A DNA stretch of 64,000 nucleotides, taken from assembly GCF_900099825.1 (NCBI RefSeq), contig NZ_LT629693.1:5901001-5965000 (forward strand). Reading direction: 5' to 3'. The notes beneath the pieces are model-generated. The model was not told the origin of the DNA, did no database searches, and saw only the letters and a list, made by a program, of their open reading frames with translations. Both the position numbers and the translations under genes were made by a program. The stretch is from Bradyrhizobium ottawaense (lineage in GTDB: Bacteria; Pseudomonadota; Alphaproteobacteria; Rhizobiales; Xanthobacteraceae). How positions within the stretch are numbered: position 1 is the stretch's first letter; each line of letters starts with the position of its first letter. Of this stretch, positions 25,918 through 34,835 are shown piece by piece.

Positions 25918-27240
25918 ATGCAGATCGTTCGAATAGGTCTGGATCTTGCGAAGTATGTGTTCGAGGTTCATGGCGTCGACAGTCTCGGAAAAGCCGTGGT
26001 GCGAAAGACGTTGCGTCGCGATGCGGTAGCCCATTTTTTCGCCAATCTGCCGCGATGTCTGGTTGGCATGGAGGCCTCGAACGGAGCGCATTACTGGGCA
26101 AGGGTGCTTTCCGATCTCGGCCATGAGGTTCGGCTGATCAGCCCTCAGTTCGTGACACCATATGTCAAGTCGAACAAGAACGACCGGAACGATGCGGAAG
26201 CTATCTGCGAAGCGGTCGGCCGGCCATCAATGCGTTTTGTGCCGCCGAAGTCGACTGATCAACTGGCGGTTCAGGCAGTTCATCGAATTCGTCGGCGTCT
26301 GGTCGCCGACCGTGTCAGACTCGTCAATCAGATTCGTGGCCTCCTTTCCGAGCATGGGATTGTCATTGCGCGTGACATCTCGCAGCTGCGACGCAACCTT
26401 GCGGTAATCGTCGGGAATGGCGATGACGGCCTCAGCGGCATGGTCCGCTCGCTCATGAAAGAGTTGCAGGCGGAAATGGCCGAAATTGATGATCGCATTG
26501 CAACCTATGACCGGCGGATACGTGAAATCTTCCGGACCAGCGAGCAGTGCCAGCGGCTTGGAAAGATCGAAGGCATCGGCCCTGTGACGGCAACCGCCTT
26601 GATTGCTGCCGTGGGCGATAGAACCTGCTTCAAGAACGGCCGTCAGTTCGCGGCTTGGCTCGGCTTGGTGCCGAAACAACGATCCAGTGGGGGGCGAGCC
26701 CGCCTGTTCGGTATCAGCAAACGTGGCGATCGCTATCTGCGCACATTGATGATCCATGGCGCTCGCGCTGTGCTCGGCAAAGCAGCCGGCAAGCAGGATC
26801 CCCGAAGCCTCTGGCTTGGGAAGTTGCGGCAAAGGCGGCATCCCAATGTCGCGGCTGTCGCGCTCGCCAACAAGAATGCGAGGATCGTGTGGGCCATGCT
26901 CTCGGGCGGCACATTCTACGAGCACGCACCGTCGGTGAAAGCAGCTTGAGGTGAAACAGCAAACGAAAGAATAACAGAAGGAGGTCTCGCCCGGCAATTG
27001 CAGCAAAATGGCAGGAGATGATGAAACGGTCATTCCGTCGCTTCCCGAACCTGGTGTGTGGACCGGCATGGCTTCGGCCAATGTCTCGGGGCCGATGAGG
27101 TGGAAGCGCGCGAAAATCCATCGGGGCTCGCGGCGAAGACGTTGTCCAGCCGCATAAAGAAGCCGGATATACGTCAGCAGTTGTGACCGAGGATCTTGAT
27201 CCAGCCGACCTGTTGCAATCGGGCGGGGTCCATATACGTC
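25861..27240 (+). mobile_element. IS110-family (probably IS1111-group) element B, ends approximate
   Basis: It lies head to tail with element A and has the same architecture: short left end, transposase, and about 290 noncoding bases on the right. The intron at 27308 begins shortly after it. Confidence 0.45.
25918..26949 (+). CDS. IS110-family transposase, element B
   Basis: The 343-residue protein starts MQIVRIGLDLAKYVFEVHGV. DEDD residues are in GLDLAK, VGMEASNGAHYW and KNDRNDAEAICEA, and the Transposase_20 region contains KIEGIGPVTATALIAAV and PKQRSSGGRARLFG. The ATG at 25918 is 5 bases after AGGAGG; an earlier in-frame start is ignored. It is related to, but clearly not a copy of, the element A protein, so the two arose from separate insertions. 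Confidence 0.92.
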   Translation: MQIVRIGLDLAKYVFEVHGVDSLGKAVVRKTLRRDAVAHFFANLPRCLVGMEASNGAHYWARVLSDLGHEVRLISPQFVTPYVKSNKNDRNDAEAICEAVGRPSMRFVPPKSTDQLAVQAVHRIRRRLVADRVRLVNQIRGLLSEHGIVIARDISQLRRNLAVIVGNGDDGLSGMVRSLMKELQAEMAEIDDRIATYDRRIREIFRTSEQCQRLGKIEGIGPVTATALIAAVGDRTCFKNGRQFAAWLGLVPKQRSSGGRARLFGISKRGDRYLRTLMIHGARAVLGKAAGKQDPRSLWLGKLRQRRHPNVAAVALANKNARIVWAMLSGGTFYEHAPSVKAA

Positions 27241-27307
27241 CACACATGGCACCAACCGGACCAACCAGGCGCGTCTGGCGATGTCCGTTCATAGGGGGTA
27301 ACTCGGA
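26950..27307 (+). ncRNA. Noncoding right end of IS110 element B, candidate targeting RNA
   Basis: About 290 noncoding bases after the transposase resemble in arrangement the segment after element A (GAACCTG, GGCATGGCTTCGGCCAA, GGGGCCGATGAGGTGG-like elements). The final 60 bases are ordinary spacer and the 5' exon of the next intron. RNA identity is inferred. Confidence 0.35.
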
Positions 27308-29222
27308 GTGCGCCGGGAGACCGGCAAGGAGTAGATGGTGGAAGTCCATCACGATGAAGGAGTAGCGAACCGCATCGACCCCGAGTCATGCGCAGATGCC
27401 CGCGAGGGCCTCGGCGAAGCGTTGACAGGGAAGCGCATAGGCCAGCCATTGAGCCGCGAAAGTACCCTCATTCTGGGTGCCGACGTCGTTCCGGTGACGG
27501 AAGGCAACACGGATGGGCGCGATAACGCGAGCGCCCAGACGGCCCGGCGTGGTCTTAGACACTGGCATGTGCGCACGCTCTTTGCTTGGGAACCGGGAGA
27601 TCTCATGGTCGGCCAGCACCAGTATGCGTGCTGCACTGGCCCGCGTCGGGAAGGCGAGGAGCCGTAGCCGATGATGTACGATCATGAGAAGTCTGACCCC
27701 GCCATAGTAGCTGTGAAGCCAACGAACAAAGCCGGGCAACCGGCTGTGGAGTTGGTGGAGCCAAGGGCGGGGGCCGAGGGGAATGTGCGTCAGCAAAGCA
27801 CGGGCCGGGCACAGTACCGGGGAACCGTGTCACAGGCGCTGGAGCGCATACGGCAAGCCGCAAGGCAAAGGAAGAAGGAGAAGTTCACCGCGCTCTTCCA
27901 TCACGTCAGTATTGACCATCTCGCAGAGGCATTCTCTGAACTCAAGGGGAATGCTGCAGCTGGAGTGGATGGGCTGACATGTCGGGATTACGAGCAGCAC
28001 CTTGAGCGCAATCTTGAGGACCTGCATGCTCGCGTCCATCGGGGAGCGTATCGGGCACTACCGTCGCGGCGGGTTTACATACCCAAACCGGATGGTCGGC
28101 AACGCCCGATCGCGGTCGCCGCCCTTGAGGACAAGATCGTCCAGAGGGCCACGGCTGCGGTGCTGAGCGCGATCTACGAGGAGGATTTCCTCGGGTTCTC
28201 GTATGGGTTCCGACCCGAACGCAGCACGCACGATGCGATGGATGCGCTCATGGTCGGGATCACCAGCACAAAGGTGAACTGGATACTGGACGCTGACATC
28301 CGCTCGTTCTTCGACACGGTGAGCCAGGAGTGGCTCATCAGGTTTGTAGAACATCGCGTCGGCGACCGACGTATCATCCGCCTGATCCAGAAATGGCTCA
28401 AGGCAGGCGTCCTGGAAGACGGAATCGTGACGGTCAGTGACAAGGGGACCGGGCAGGGATCGGTGATCTCACCGCTTCTGGCCAATCTCTACTTACACTA
28501 CGTTTTCGATCTCTGGGCCGAGCGCTGGCGACGGCGTGAGGCAGCGGGCAATATGATCATCGTGCGCTACGCCGACGACCTCATTGTTGGCTTCGAGCAC
28601 GAGACCGACGCCCGTCGCTTCCTCGACGAGATGCGTAAGCGGTTACAGGAGTTTGCACTGTCGCTTCATTCGGAAAAGACCCGGCTGATCGAGTTTGGAC
28701 GCTTCGCGGTGGAAAACCGCAAGCGGCGCGGGCTCGGCAAACCGGAGACCTTCACCTTCCTGGGCTTCACCTTTATCTGCAGCAAAACTCGTCGGGGCAA
28801 ATTCCAAATCAAACGAAAGTCCCGGCGCGATCGCATGCAGGCAAAGTTGCAAGCCATCAAACAGGAACTGCGACGGAGCATGCATCAGCCGATTCCCCAG
28901 CAGGGAAGATGGTTGCAGCAGGTCGTCACCGGTTACTTCAACTACCACGCGGTGCCGACAAACAGTTCGTCACTGTCCGCGTTCCTATTCCACGTTACCA
29001 ATCTCTGGCGGCGAACGCTGCAGTGGCGGAGCCAAAAAGATGGGATGACCTGGGAGCGGATCAAGCGGTTGGCCGACCACTGGCTCCCGAAACCGCGAAT
29101 CCTTCATCCGTGGCCAGAGAGTCGCTTCGCCGTCAGACACCCAAGGTGGGAGCCGTATGCCCGAATTGGGCCCGTACGGATCTGTGCGGGGGGCGCGAGG
29201 TAACTCGCGTCCCTACCGCGGA
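27308..29222 (+). mobile_element. Third group II intron (1915 bp)
   Basis: It starts GTGCGCCGGGAGACCGGCAA at 27308, with domain V at 29150-29183 (GAGCCGTATGC...), and a domain VI ending CCCTACCGCGGA at about 29222. It has the same length as the inner intron at 18638-20552 if this end is right. Flanking exon sequence joins as TAACTCGGA/AGTCGCG, an intergenic repeat upstream of the cyclase gene. Confidence 0.78.
27671..29203 (+). CDS. ltrA: Group II intron reverse transcriptase/maturase (third intron)
   Basis: The protein has up to 510 residues. RT motifs are complete: GNAAAGVDGLTC, IAVAALEDKIVQR, GFSYGFRPERSTHDA, first catalytic Asp in WILDADIRSFFD, GTGQGSVISPLLANLYLHY, YADD in VRYADDLIVGFE, and FLGFTFICS. 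The maturase domain follows. The reading frame runs on through domain V to 29203, so the last 20 or so residues may be incidental. No HNH motif is visible. Close relative of the inner-intron protein at 19.0 kb. Confidence 0.92.
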   Translation: MMYDHEKSDPAIVAVKPTNKAGQPAVELVEPRAGAEGNVRQQSTGRAQYRGTVSQALERIRQAARQRKKEKFTALFHHVSIDHLAEAFSELKGNAAAGVDGLTCRDYEQHLERNLEDLHARVHRGAYRALPSRRVYIPKPDGRQRPIAVAALEDKIVQRATAAVLSAIYEEDFLGFSYGFRPERSTHDAMDALMVGITSTKVNWILDADIRSFFDTVSQEWLIRFVEHRVGDRRIIRLIQKWLKAGVLEDGIVTVSDKGTGQGSVISPLLANLYLHYVFDLWAERWRRREAAGNMIIVRYADDLIVGFEHETDARRFLDEMRKRLQEFALSLHSEKTRLIEFGRFAVENRKRRGLGKPETFTFLGFTFICSKTRRGKFQIKRKSRRDRMQAKLQAIKQELRRSMHQPIPQQGRWLQQVVTGYFNYHAVPTNSSSLSAFLFHVTNLWRRTLQWRSQKDGMTWERIKRLADHWLPKPRILHPWPESRFAVRHPRWEPYARIGPVRICAGGAR

Positions 29223-29332
29223 AGTCGCGTTTGGAGGCCGTCAGGACCGCCTTTGACCCAACTAGGACATCGATGTCATAGGAAGGCCCACTCGTTTCGT
29301 TCCACTTGCGGCCGACGTAGGCGAACTCACGG

Positions 29333-31093
29333 TCAGTCCGGAAGGCCTGCATTTCGGAGACCCTTGGCGAACGTTGCGAGGTCCTCTGCTCGGCGAAATG
29401 GTGTTGAATTTATCAGGTTCGAGGCGCGCAAATCGGGACTACGTTCGAGTACCCGTACCATGGCTTTCTGTGCTGGCTCAAGCCGCCCGGCGAGCGCATT
29501 GCTGGCTGCGGAAATGCACATCGCCAGAACGAAAGTCGGATTGTCGCGCGTCGCCTTCTCGGCGCATGACGACGCCATGTCATAACGGCCCGCGAGAAAA
29601 TGCGCATACGCCATGGCTCCGTGCATGCTGAAGATGGACGGATCGAGTGGGCTCAGGCGCATGGCATGCGCAACGTGATCGAGTGCGACGTCGGGCTCAC
29701 CTCTCCAAACTCTCAGCCAGGCACTAAGATTCCAAGCTTGAGCTAAGTTCGGATTGACCGTCAGTCCCCGATCCATGAAAGCCACAGCGTCGTTGAACTC
29801 ATGGGCTACAAAGGCGAGTGAATATCCGCCCATACACAGCGCTACCGGGTCATCTCCACCGAGATGAACTGCTTTCCGGGCCAGCCGCGTAGCTTCGGCG
29901 CTCTCCTGCACATCCTCGATCATCCAGCCGCGCGCCTTGCGCTGCATGTAGCACCAAGCGGCCATGCCGTAGGCGCAGGCTAGATGAGGGTCAAGCTCGA
30001 TCGCCTTGCAAAAGAGCTGGAGCGCCTCGCTGTTCGCGTCCCTGTTCCAATAACGAGCTTTCGCCAGCCCACGCAGGTAATAGTCGTATGCGTCCAGATT
30101 CTCGGTTGGTTTGCGAGTGGCCCGCTTGATATCCTCACTCTGCAGCTTCGGGGCGATTGCACCCACGACGCTGGAAGTCACATGGTCCTGTAGATCGAAC
30201 ATATCTTCGAGCGCACCATCAAACCGGTCCGCCCAGAGATGCGCTCCGGTTTCGGCATCGATAAGCTGCCCTGCGATTCGAATACGGTTTCCGGCCTTGC
30301 GCACGCTGCCTTCGAGTACGTAGCGCACACCAAGCTCGCGGCCAATCTGCTTCACGTCCACGGCACGGCCTTTGTAGGTGAAACTCGAATTACGTGCGAT
30401 CACAAACAGCCAACGAAAGAGCGACAGCGCCATCGTGATATCCTCCACGACACCATCTGCGAAATACTCCTGCTCCGGATCGGCACTAAGGTTCTGGAAA
30501 GGTAGCACGGCAATCGAGGGTTTGTCCGGGAGCACCAACGTGGGTCTTTGTTCTGCTGCCGCAACACGATCCTTCACTCTGAAAACCCGGACTGGTCGCT
30601 CAATGTTCTTGAGCTTCTGCTCGCCGGCATCATCAAAGACAATATCGATTTTGTCGCGGAGTTGCCGGTAGGCATCATCCGAGACACAGATGCCGCCCGG
30701 CTCCGCCAGTCCTTCCAGCCGTGCCGCCACGTTCACGCCGTCGCCGAAGATGTCGCTACGATCAATGATGATGTCGCCGACATTGATCCCAACGCGAAAC
30801 TCGATCCGCTTCCCCTGCGGCACGTTTACGTTGCGCTCCACCATGCCACGCTGAACATCAAGAGCACAGCGCATGGCGTCGACCACGCTGCTGAACTCGG
30901 CCAGCATTCCATCACCGGTGTTCTTGACAACACGGCCGCGGTGTTCGGTAATCTTGGGATCGATGAGGGTGCGTAGATGATCCTGGAGCTGGACGTGCGT
31001 GCCCTCTTCATCCAGGCCAGTTAACCGACTGTAGCCAGCCACATCGGCTGCCAAGATCGCAGTGAGTCGACGCTCGACGCGCTCGCTGGCCAA
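29333..31093 (-). CDS. Class III adenylate cyclase with TolB/FlgO-like domain and TPRs
   Basis: The 586-residue protein starts at TTG 31093, supported by GGAGG six bases upstream. The cyclase domain (about 8-180) has Asp17 in ILAADVAGYS and Asp61 in NTGDGMLAEF. A TolB-N/FlgO-like segment (about 200-310: SIAVLPFQNLSADPEQEYFA, then YVLEGSVRKAGNRIRI) and TPR repeats (about 340-570, e.g. AIELDPHLACAYGMA, LTVNPNLAQAWNLSA) follow. This architecture is strongly expanded in Bradyrhizobium. It probably makes cAMP under TPR-mediated control. The third intron lies 110 bases downstream. Confidence 0.9.
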   Translation of the reverse strand: MASERVERRLTAILAADVAGYSRLTGLDEEGTHVQLQDHLRTLIDPKITEHRGRVVKNTGDGMLAEFSSVVDAMRCALDVQRGMVERNVNVPQGKRIEFRVGINVGDIIIDRSDIFGDGVNVAARLEGLAEPGGICVSDDAYRQLRDKIDIVFDDAGEQKLKNIERPVRVFRVKDRVAAAEQRPTLVLPDKPSIAVLPFQNLSADPEQEYFADGVVEDITMALSLFRWLFVIARNSSFTYKGRAVDVKQIGRELGVRYVLEGSVRKAGNRIRIAGQLIDAETGAHLWADRFDGALEDMFDLQDHVTSSVVGAIAPKLQSEDIKRATRKPTENLDAYDYYLRGLAKARYWNRDANSEALQLFCKAIELDPHLACAYGMAAWCYMQRKARGWMIEDVQESAEATRLARKAVHLGGDDPVALCMGGYSLAFVAHEFNDAVAFMDRGLTVNPNLAQAWNLSAWLRVWRGEPDVALDHVAHAMRLSPLDPSIFSMHGAMAYAHFLAGRYDMASSCAEKATRDNPTFVLAMCISAASNALAGRLEPAQKAMVRVLERSPDLRASNLINSTPFRRAEDLATFAKGLRNAGLPD

Positions 31094-31311
31094 GGCACGC
31101 CTCCGAGATAGGTGGGATACAGTTTACGCCTTCCAGTTCCGAGAGCCAAGTAATGAGAGACAGTGTTTGGCATCCACTGAGCCCAGCGCCCTGAGGGTCC
31201 GTCCGTGGCTGATCATGTCCGGCGTTGGCACTAACAGACATGAAAGCCGATCCGATTGATGTCTGCTTTCGCGGACCGTACCCACCAACCGGATTTACAA
31301 GCCGACGCGCC

Positions 31312-31608
31312 CTAGCCCTTCGGGAAATCCTTGCGCATCGCGATTTCGGCGGCGACGCCGGGCGACAGTACGTTGCCGTCGAATGCCGGCTGGCGTTCGG
31401 TGACGATGTCGTAGAGCGAAATCTGCTTGATCGGCTTGGCCAGCAATTCCCGGATGCAGTCCGCCAAGGTGCCGTTGTAAACCATATACGGCGTCTTGCT
31501 GGTGACCCGCTGGTTGTTCAGCGACGGCCACTTCTTCAGGTCGGCAGGTGCGTCATAGGCAATCGCGATGTTTTCCGCGAACGTGCCCGGTTCCGGTATC
31601 TCGAACAT
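31312..31608 (-). CDS. Conserved-looking small protein, unknown
   Basis: The 98-residue protein starts MFEIPEPGTFAENIAIAYDA and contains VTSKTPYMVYNGTLADCIRE and a C-terminal LSPGVAAEIAMRKDFPKG. ATG 31608 follows a G-rich stretch. I do not recognise the family. It lies 57 bases downstream of the DsbA-like isomerase gene on the same strand and probably shares its transcript. Confidence 0.55.
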   Translation of the reverse strand: MFEIPEPGTFAENIAIAYDAPADLKKWPSLNNQRVTSKTPYMVYNGTLADCIRELLAKPIKQISLYDIVTERQPAFDGNVLSPGVAAEIAMRKDFPKG

Positions 31609-31665
31609 CCCCCCGAGGCTACCAACGGAATAGTAAACAGATCCCAAACCGGAGGGGCCGTGGCC

Positions 31666-32295
31666 TTACTTCCGGTGCCGGCTGCCCAGCGCTTTTGCGA
31701 TCGATTCCGGGTTTTCGATGCGTTCGATCAGGAGGTCGATCCGGTCGCCGCCCCAGAACAGTTCGCCGTTGAAGACCATGGTCGGCACGCCGAACACGCC
31801 GAGCGCTTCCGCCTCGTCGATGATGCGGTCATGCTCCGCGCGGGCAGGTCCCCGAACATAGGTTTCGAAGTCCCTTGCCGAACCTCCGACCGACGCAATC
31901 ACGCCCGCAATCTCCGACAGTTCGTCGATTTCGAGGTCGTGGCTCCAGAACCGCCGGAACACCGTATCATGATAGGGGCGGAACAGGCCGTGCGCCTGTG
32001 CGAACAGCATGCCGGCGCTGGAATAGAAGGCGTCATAGATGCGCCGCGGGCCTTTCATGGTGAGGCCCTGTGCGTTGGCATAGCGCCGGGCGTCCATATA
32101 GGCGTAGCGCACCTTGCGCCAGAAATGCGGCGTGCGCTCTTCCACCGTTCCCATGAACTCGGCAACGCGCAGCGTGTAGGGCAGCCATTCCAGCTCGACG
32201 CCGTACTGTTCCTCGAGTTCGAACAGCCGCTTGTTGGCAACGAAGGCGTAGGGGCTCTTGTAGTCGGTGTAGACGCGTACGCGCGGCTTTTCCAT
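31666..32295 (-). CDS. 2-Hydroxychromene-2-carboxylate isomerase-like DsbA-family protein
   Basis: The 209-residue thioredoxin-fold protein is of the HCCA isomerase/GST-kappa/FrnE group. It starts VRVYTDYKSPYAF (the Ser-Pro in place of a CxxC is typical of HCCA isomerases), has a helical insert (about 60-150), and ends with GVFGVPTMVFNGELFWGGDRIDLLIERI, the cis-Pro loop of the family. True HCCA isomerases act in naphthalene degradation with glutathione. Relatives in CoA-ligase and monooxygenase clusters have unknown substrates. Probably linked to the catabolic locus upstream on the same strand. Confidence 0.82.
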   Translation of the reverse strand: MEKPRVRVYTDYKSPYAFVANKRLFELEEQYGVELEWLPYTLRVAEFMGTVEERTPHFWRKVRYAYMDARRYANAQGLTMKGPRRIYDAFYSSAGMLFAQAHGLFRPYHDTVFRRFWSHDLEIDELSEIAGVIASVGGSARDFETYVRGPARAEHDRIIDEAEALGVFGVPTMVFNGELFWGGDRIDLLIERIENPESIAKALGSRHRK

Positions 32296-32921
32296 TGCGG
32301 GTCCTTGTTCGGGCCATTGTTCTTGGCATTCTTCTTGGCCGAATAAAGCACGGAAACATGCATTGGGTCACGTGCCCAAACCGGCAACGCCAGTCGCACG
32401 ATCGAAATCCTGACGACTGAATTTGGTGACTCAAAATTTGGTGATTAAAACGAGTGGGCCCCGGTGCATCTAAGGCATCGCGGGGCCCTGCTTCTTCGTT
32501 TTAGCGAAGGATGGCTGGTAAAAACCAGTGAGACCCAAGGATCCGGAAAGCGCGTGGCCTTTGCGCTCCAGTCCCGCCTGTATGTTTGAATTTTAGACGG
32601 TGCAACGAGGTCAGCAGCTGCCGTTCACCTCATCCGCGCCGGAACCTTGCGTTGAGCAAGGTCACCAACTGATCCGGTGGCGTCATGCTCCTCTCCAAGA
32701 GTTGACCGACGGACATGCGTCCGTTGCCGCTGCGTGCCGTCACGACCACATGATCGAACGTCAATTCCTGTGAAGCTCGGAGCCCGCGCGCTCCGTGACT
32801 TCGAAGGGTGCAGCGAGGAAATGCTGCGGCAGATGTCGGCGAGTGTCAAGCGGAGTCGCTGCCGGTTCCGCTATGGCTTTTGGCCAAATGCTGCAGGGGT
32901 CCTGACCCAATGCAGCGGCGA
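32296..32921. other. Gap in the minus-strand operon with strong hairpin
   Basis: About 600 bases without a supported gene. GGGCCCCGGTGC (from 32456) pairs with GCATCGCGGGGCCC (to 32489) and is flanked by T-rich DNA on both sides; it may terminate the monooxygenase transcript or separate it from the isomerase gene. Confidence 0.5.
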
Positions 32922-34835
32922 TCAGATTTTGGTTTGCCGGTATTGAGTGAAATCCGGATCGTGCGTCATCGACCAGTAATCGACGAAGCGCCACGGCATC
33001 GCCGAGAACACCCGGCCTTGTCCGTTGCGGTAGTAGGTGGTCATGCCGGGATGGGTCCAGATCAACTGCTCATGTTCGGCATCGACTTTTCGGATGTACT
33101 GATCGTGCGCGGCGGGATCGACATCGATCGCGGCGACGCCTTGCTCGATCATCGCGACGAGACATGACGAGATGTAACGGCTCTGGCACTCGGACTGGAA
33201 GATCACACTGCCGCCATGCGCCGGGCCGGAATTCGGTCCGAGCATGACGAAGAAGTTTGGAAAGTCCGGTACGGTCAGGCCGAGATAGGCGGTCGGATTG
33301 TCGTTGGCCCAGGCCACTTTCAGATTCTTGCCGCCACGTCCGCTGATGTTGAGGCGCGCCGCCATCTCCGTGACCTTGAAGCCGGTCGAGATGACGATGA
33401 TGTCGGCGGGCCGCAATTTTCCGTCTGACGTGACGATGCCGTCGGGCACAAAGCGATCGATGCCGTCGGTGACCAGTTCGACATTCGGCCTGGTCAGCGT
33501 GCTGAACCAGCCATTGTCGAGCAGGATGCGCTTGCCGTAGGGCGGATAGGTCGGCACGCATTTCTCGATGAGGTCGGGACGGTCTTTCAGTTCGGAATGG
33601 ATGAAGTTCGTCAATTCCTCGCGATGGCGGTCATTGCCCTTGTTGACGGCACGATCGGGATGCGGCCAGTCCGGATCCTTGCGCAGGAATGGCAGCAGGC
33701 CGTCGCCATAGCGCCAGAACATGTTGAAGCGGTACCACTGCACATAGAACGGCAGATGCGCGAGCAGCCATTGCGCGCCGTCGGAGATGGGGTCGTTCAG
33801 TCCTTCGACCGGCCGGGCCCATTGCGCGGTGCGTTGATAGACGGTGACCGATGCGACACGGTCGGCAATCGCCGGCACCAGTTGCATCGCGGTCGCGCCG
33901 GTGCCGATCACGGCGACGTGCTTGCCGTCGAACTCGATGTCGTCGGACCACAAGGCCGAGTGCAGCGTCTCTCCCTCAAAGGTTTCTTCGCCCTTGAAAT
34001 GCGCGGGCGAGGGGTCGTTGAGCTGGCCGATCGCACTGACGAGCGTGGTCGATTCGAAGATCTCCTCGCCGCCCGCTGTCTTCAATATCGAAATCCAGCG
34101 GCGCTTGTTCTCGTCCCAGCGTGACGACGTCAGTTCGGTATTGAGGCGAAGATGCTTTCGGATGTCGTATTCGAGCGCGACCTTCTTGAGGTAGTCGAGC
34201 AGCTCCTGCCGCTTGGCGAAATATCGGGTCCATGGATTTCGCGCGCCGAACGAGAACGAATAGGAATGGTTCGGCGTATCGACGCCGCAGCCGGGGTAGC
34301 GGTTGACATACCAGGTGCCGCCGAGTTCGGCGTTCTTCTCGACAATGGTATAGGGGATGCCGAGCCGGCCGAGCGCTACGCCGAGCGCAATCGCGCAGAC
34401 GCCGGCACCGACGATCAATACGTGTTGTCCGGCCAGCTTTTCGCTTTCCGGAGGTTTGCTCCACCGTGCCTCGCGCGGAACAAATCCCATTTCCTCGCGC
34501 ATCAGCGGCGCGTATTCGGGCGCTACATTCTCGCCGCCGAGCGTCGCGCACATCATGCGCAGCATCAATTTGTTGCCGGGGTCCGTCATCACCGGTTGGG
34601 GCGCGCCGTTCTCGAACAGCTTCAAAACAGCGGCGCGGATTTCCGCCTGGATTTCCGGCGGGACGCCGGCTTGCGGATCGGGGATCAGGCGAACGTCACG
34701 CTTCGGCTTGTACGGCGGCTCCAGCCAGCGCTCGTCGCCGGTCATGTGCACCAGCACCATCAAGAGCACGCGGATATCGCCTTCGGCGATGGCCGATGCG
34801 AGATCGAGCTTCTTGCGCGGCAATTCCACGTTCAT
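32922..34835 (-). CDS. Baeyer-Villiger-type flavin monooxygenase with N-terminal extension
   Basis: The 637-residue protein starts at ATG 34835, overlapping the SDR stop by ATGA. Residues 1-130 form a helical extension seen in some long BVMOs. FAD-binding GAGVCA is at 143-148, the BVMO fingerprint is F286-x-G-x3-H292-x3-W296, and a second dinucleotide fold GTGATA is at 311-316. The fingerprint ends WS rather than WP/WD. Expected reaction: NADPH- and O2-dependent insertion of oxygen next to a carbonyl, giving an ester or lactone. The SDR next door could supply a ketone from an alcohol. Substrate unknown. Confidence 0.88.
   Translation of the reverse strand: MNVELPRKKLDLASAIAEGDIRVLLMVLVHMTGDERWLEPPYKPKRDVRLIPDPQAGVPPEIQAEIRAAVLKLFENGAPQPVMTDPGNKLMLRMMCATLGGENVAPEYAPLMREEMGFVPREARWSKPPESEKLAGQHVLIVGAGVCAIALGVALGRLGIPYTIVEKNAELGGTWYVNRYPGCGVDTPNHSYSFSFGARNPWTRYFAKRQELLDYLKKVALEYDIRKHLRLNTELTSSRWDENKRRWISILKTAGGEEIFESTTLVSAIGQLNDPSPAHFKGEETFEGETLHSALWSDDIEFDGKHVAVIGTGATAMQLVPAIADRVASVTVYQRTAQWARPVEGLNDPISDGAQWLLAHLPFYVQWYRFNMFWRYGDGLLPFLRKDPDWPHPDRAVNKGNDRHREELTNFIHSELKDRPDLIEKCVPTYPPYGKRILLDNGWFSTLTRPNVELVTDGIDRFVPDGIVTSDGKLRPADIIVISTGFKVTEMAARLNISGRGGKNLKVAWANDNPTAYLGLTVPDFPNFFVMLGPNSGPAHGGSVIFQSECQSRYISSCLVAMIEQGVAAIDVDPAAHDQYIRKVDAEHEQLIWTHPGMTTYYRNGQGRVFSAMPWRFVDYWSMTHDPDFTQYRQTKI

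Noticed and set aside
28058..28354. Antisense proteins inside the group II intron reverse transcriptase
   Set aside because: They mirror the conserved RT motifs in reverse and recur in the other intron copy for that reason only.
31225..32346. 373-residue plus-strand frame opposite the isomerase
   Set aside because: Antisense shadow; the minus strand carries a clear DsbA-family protein.
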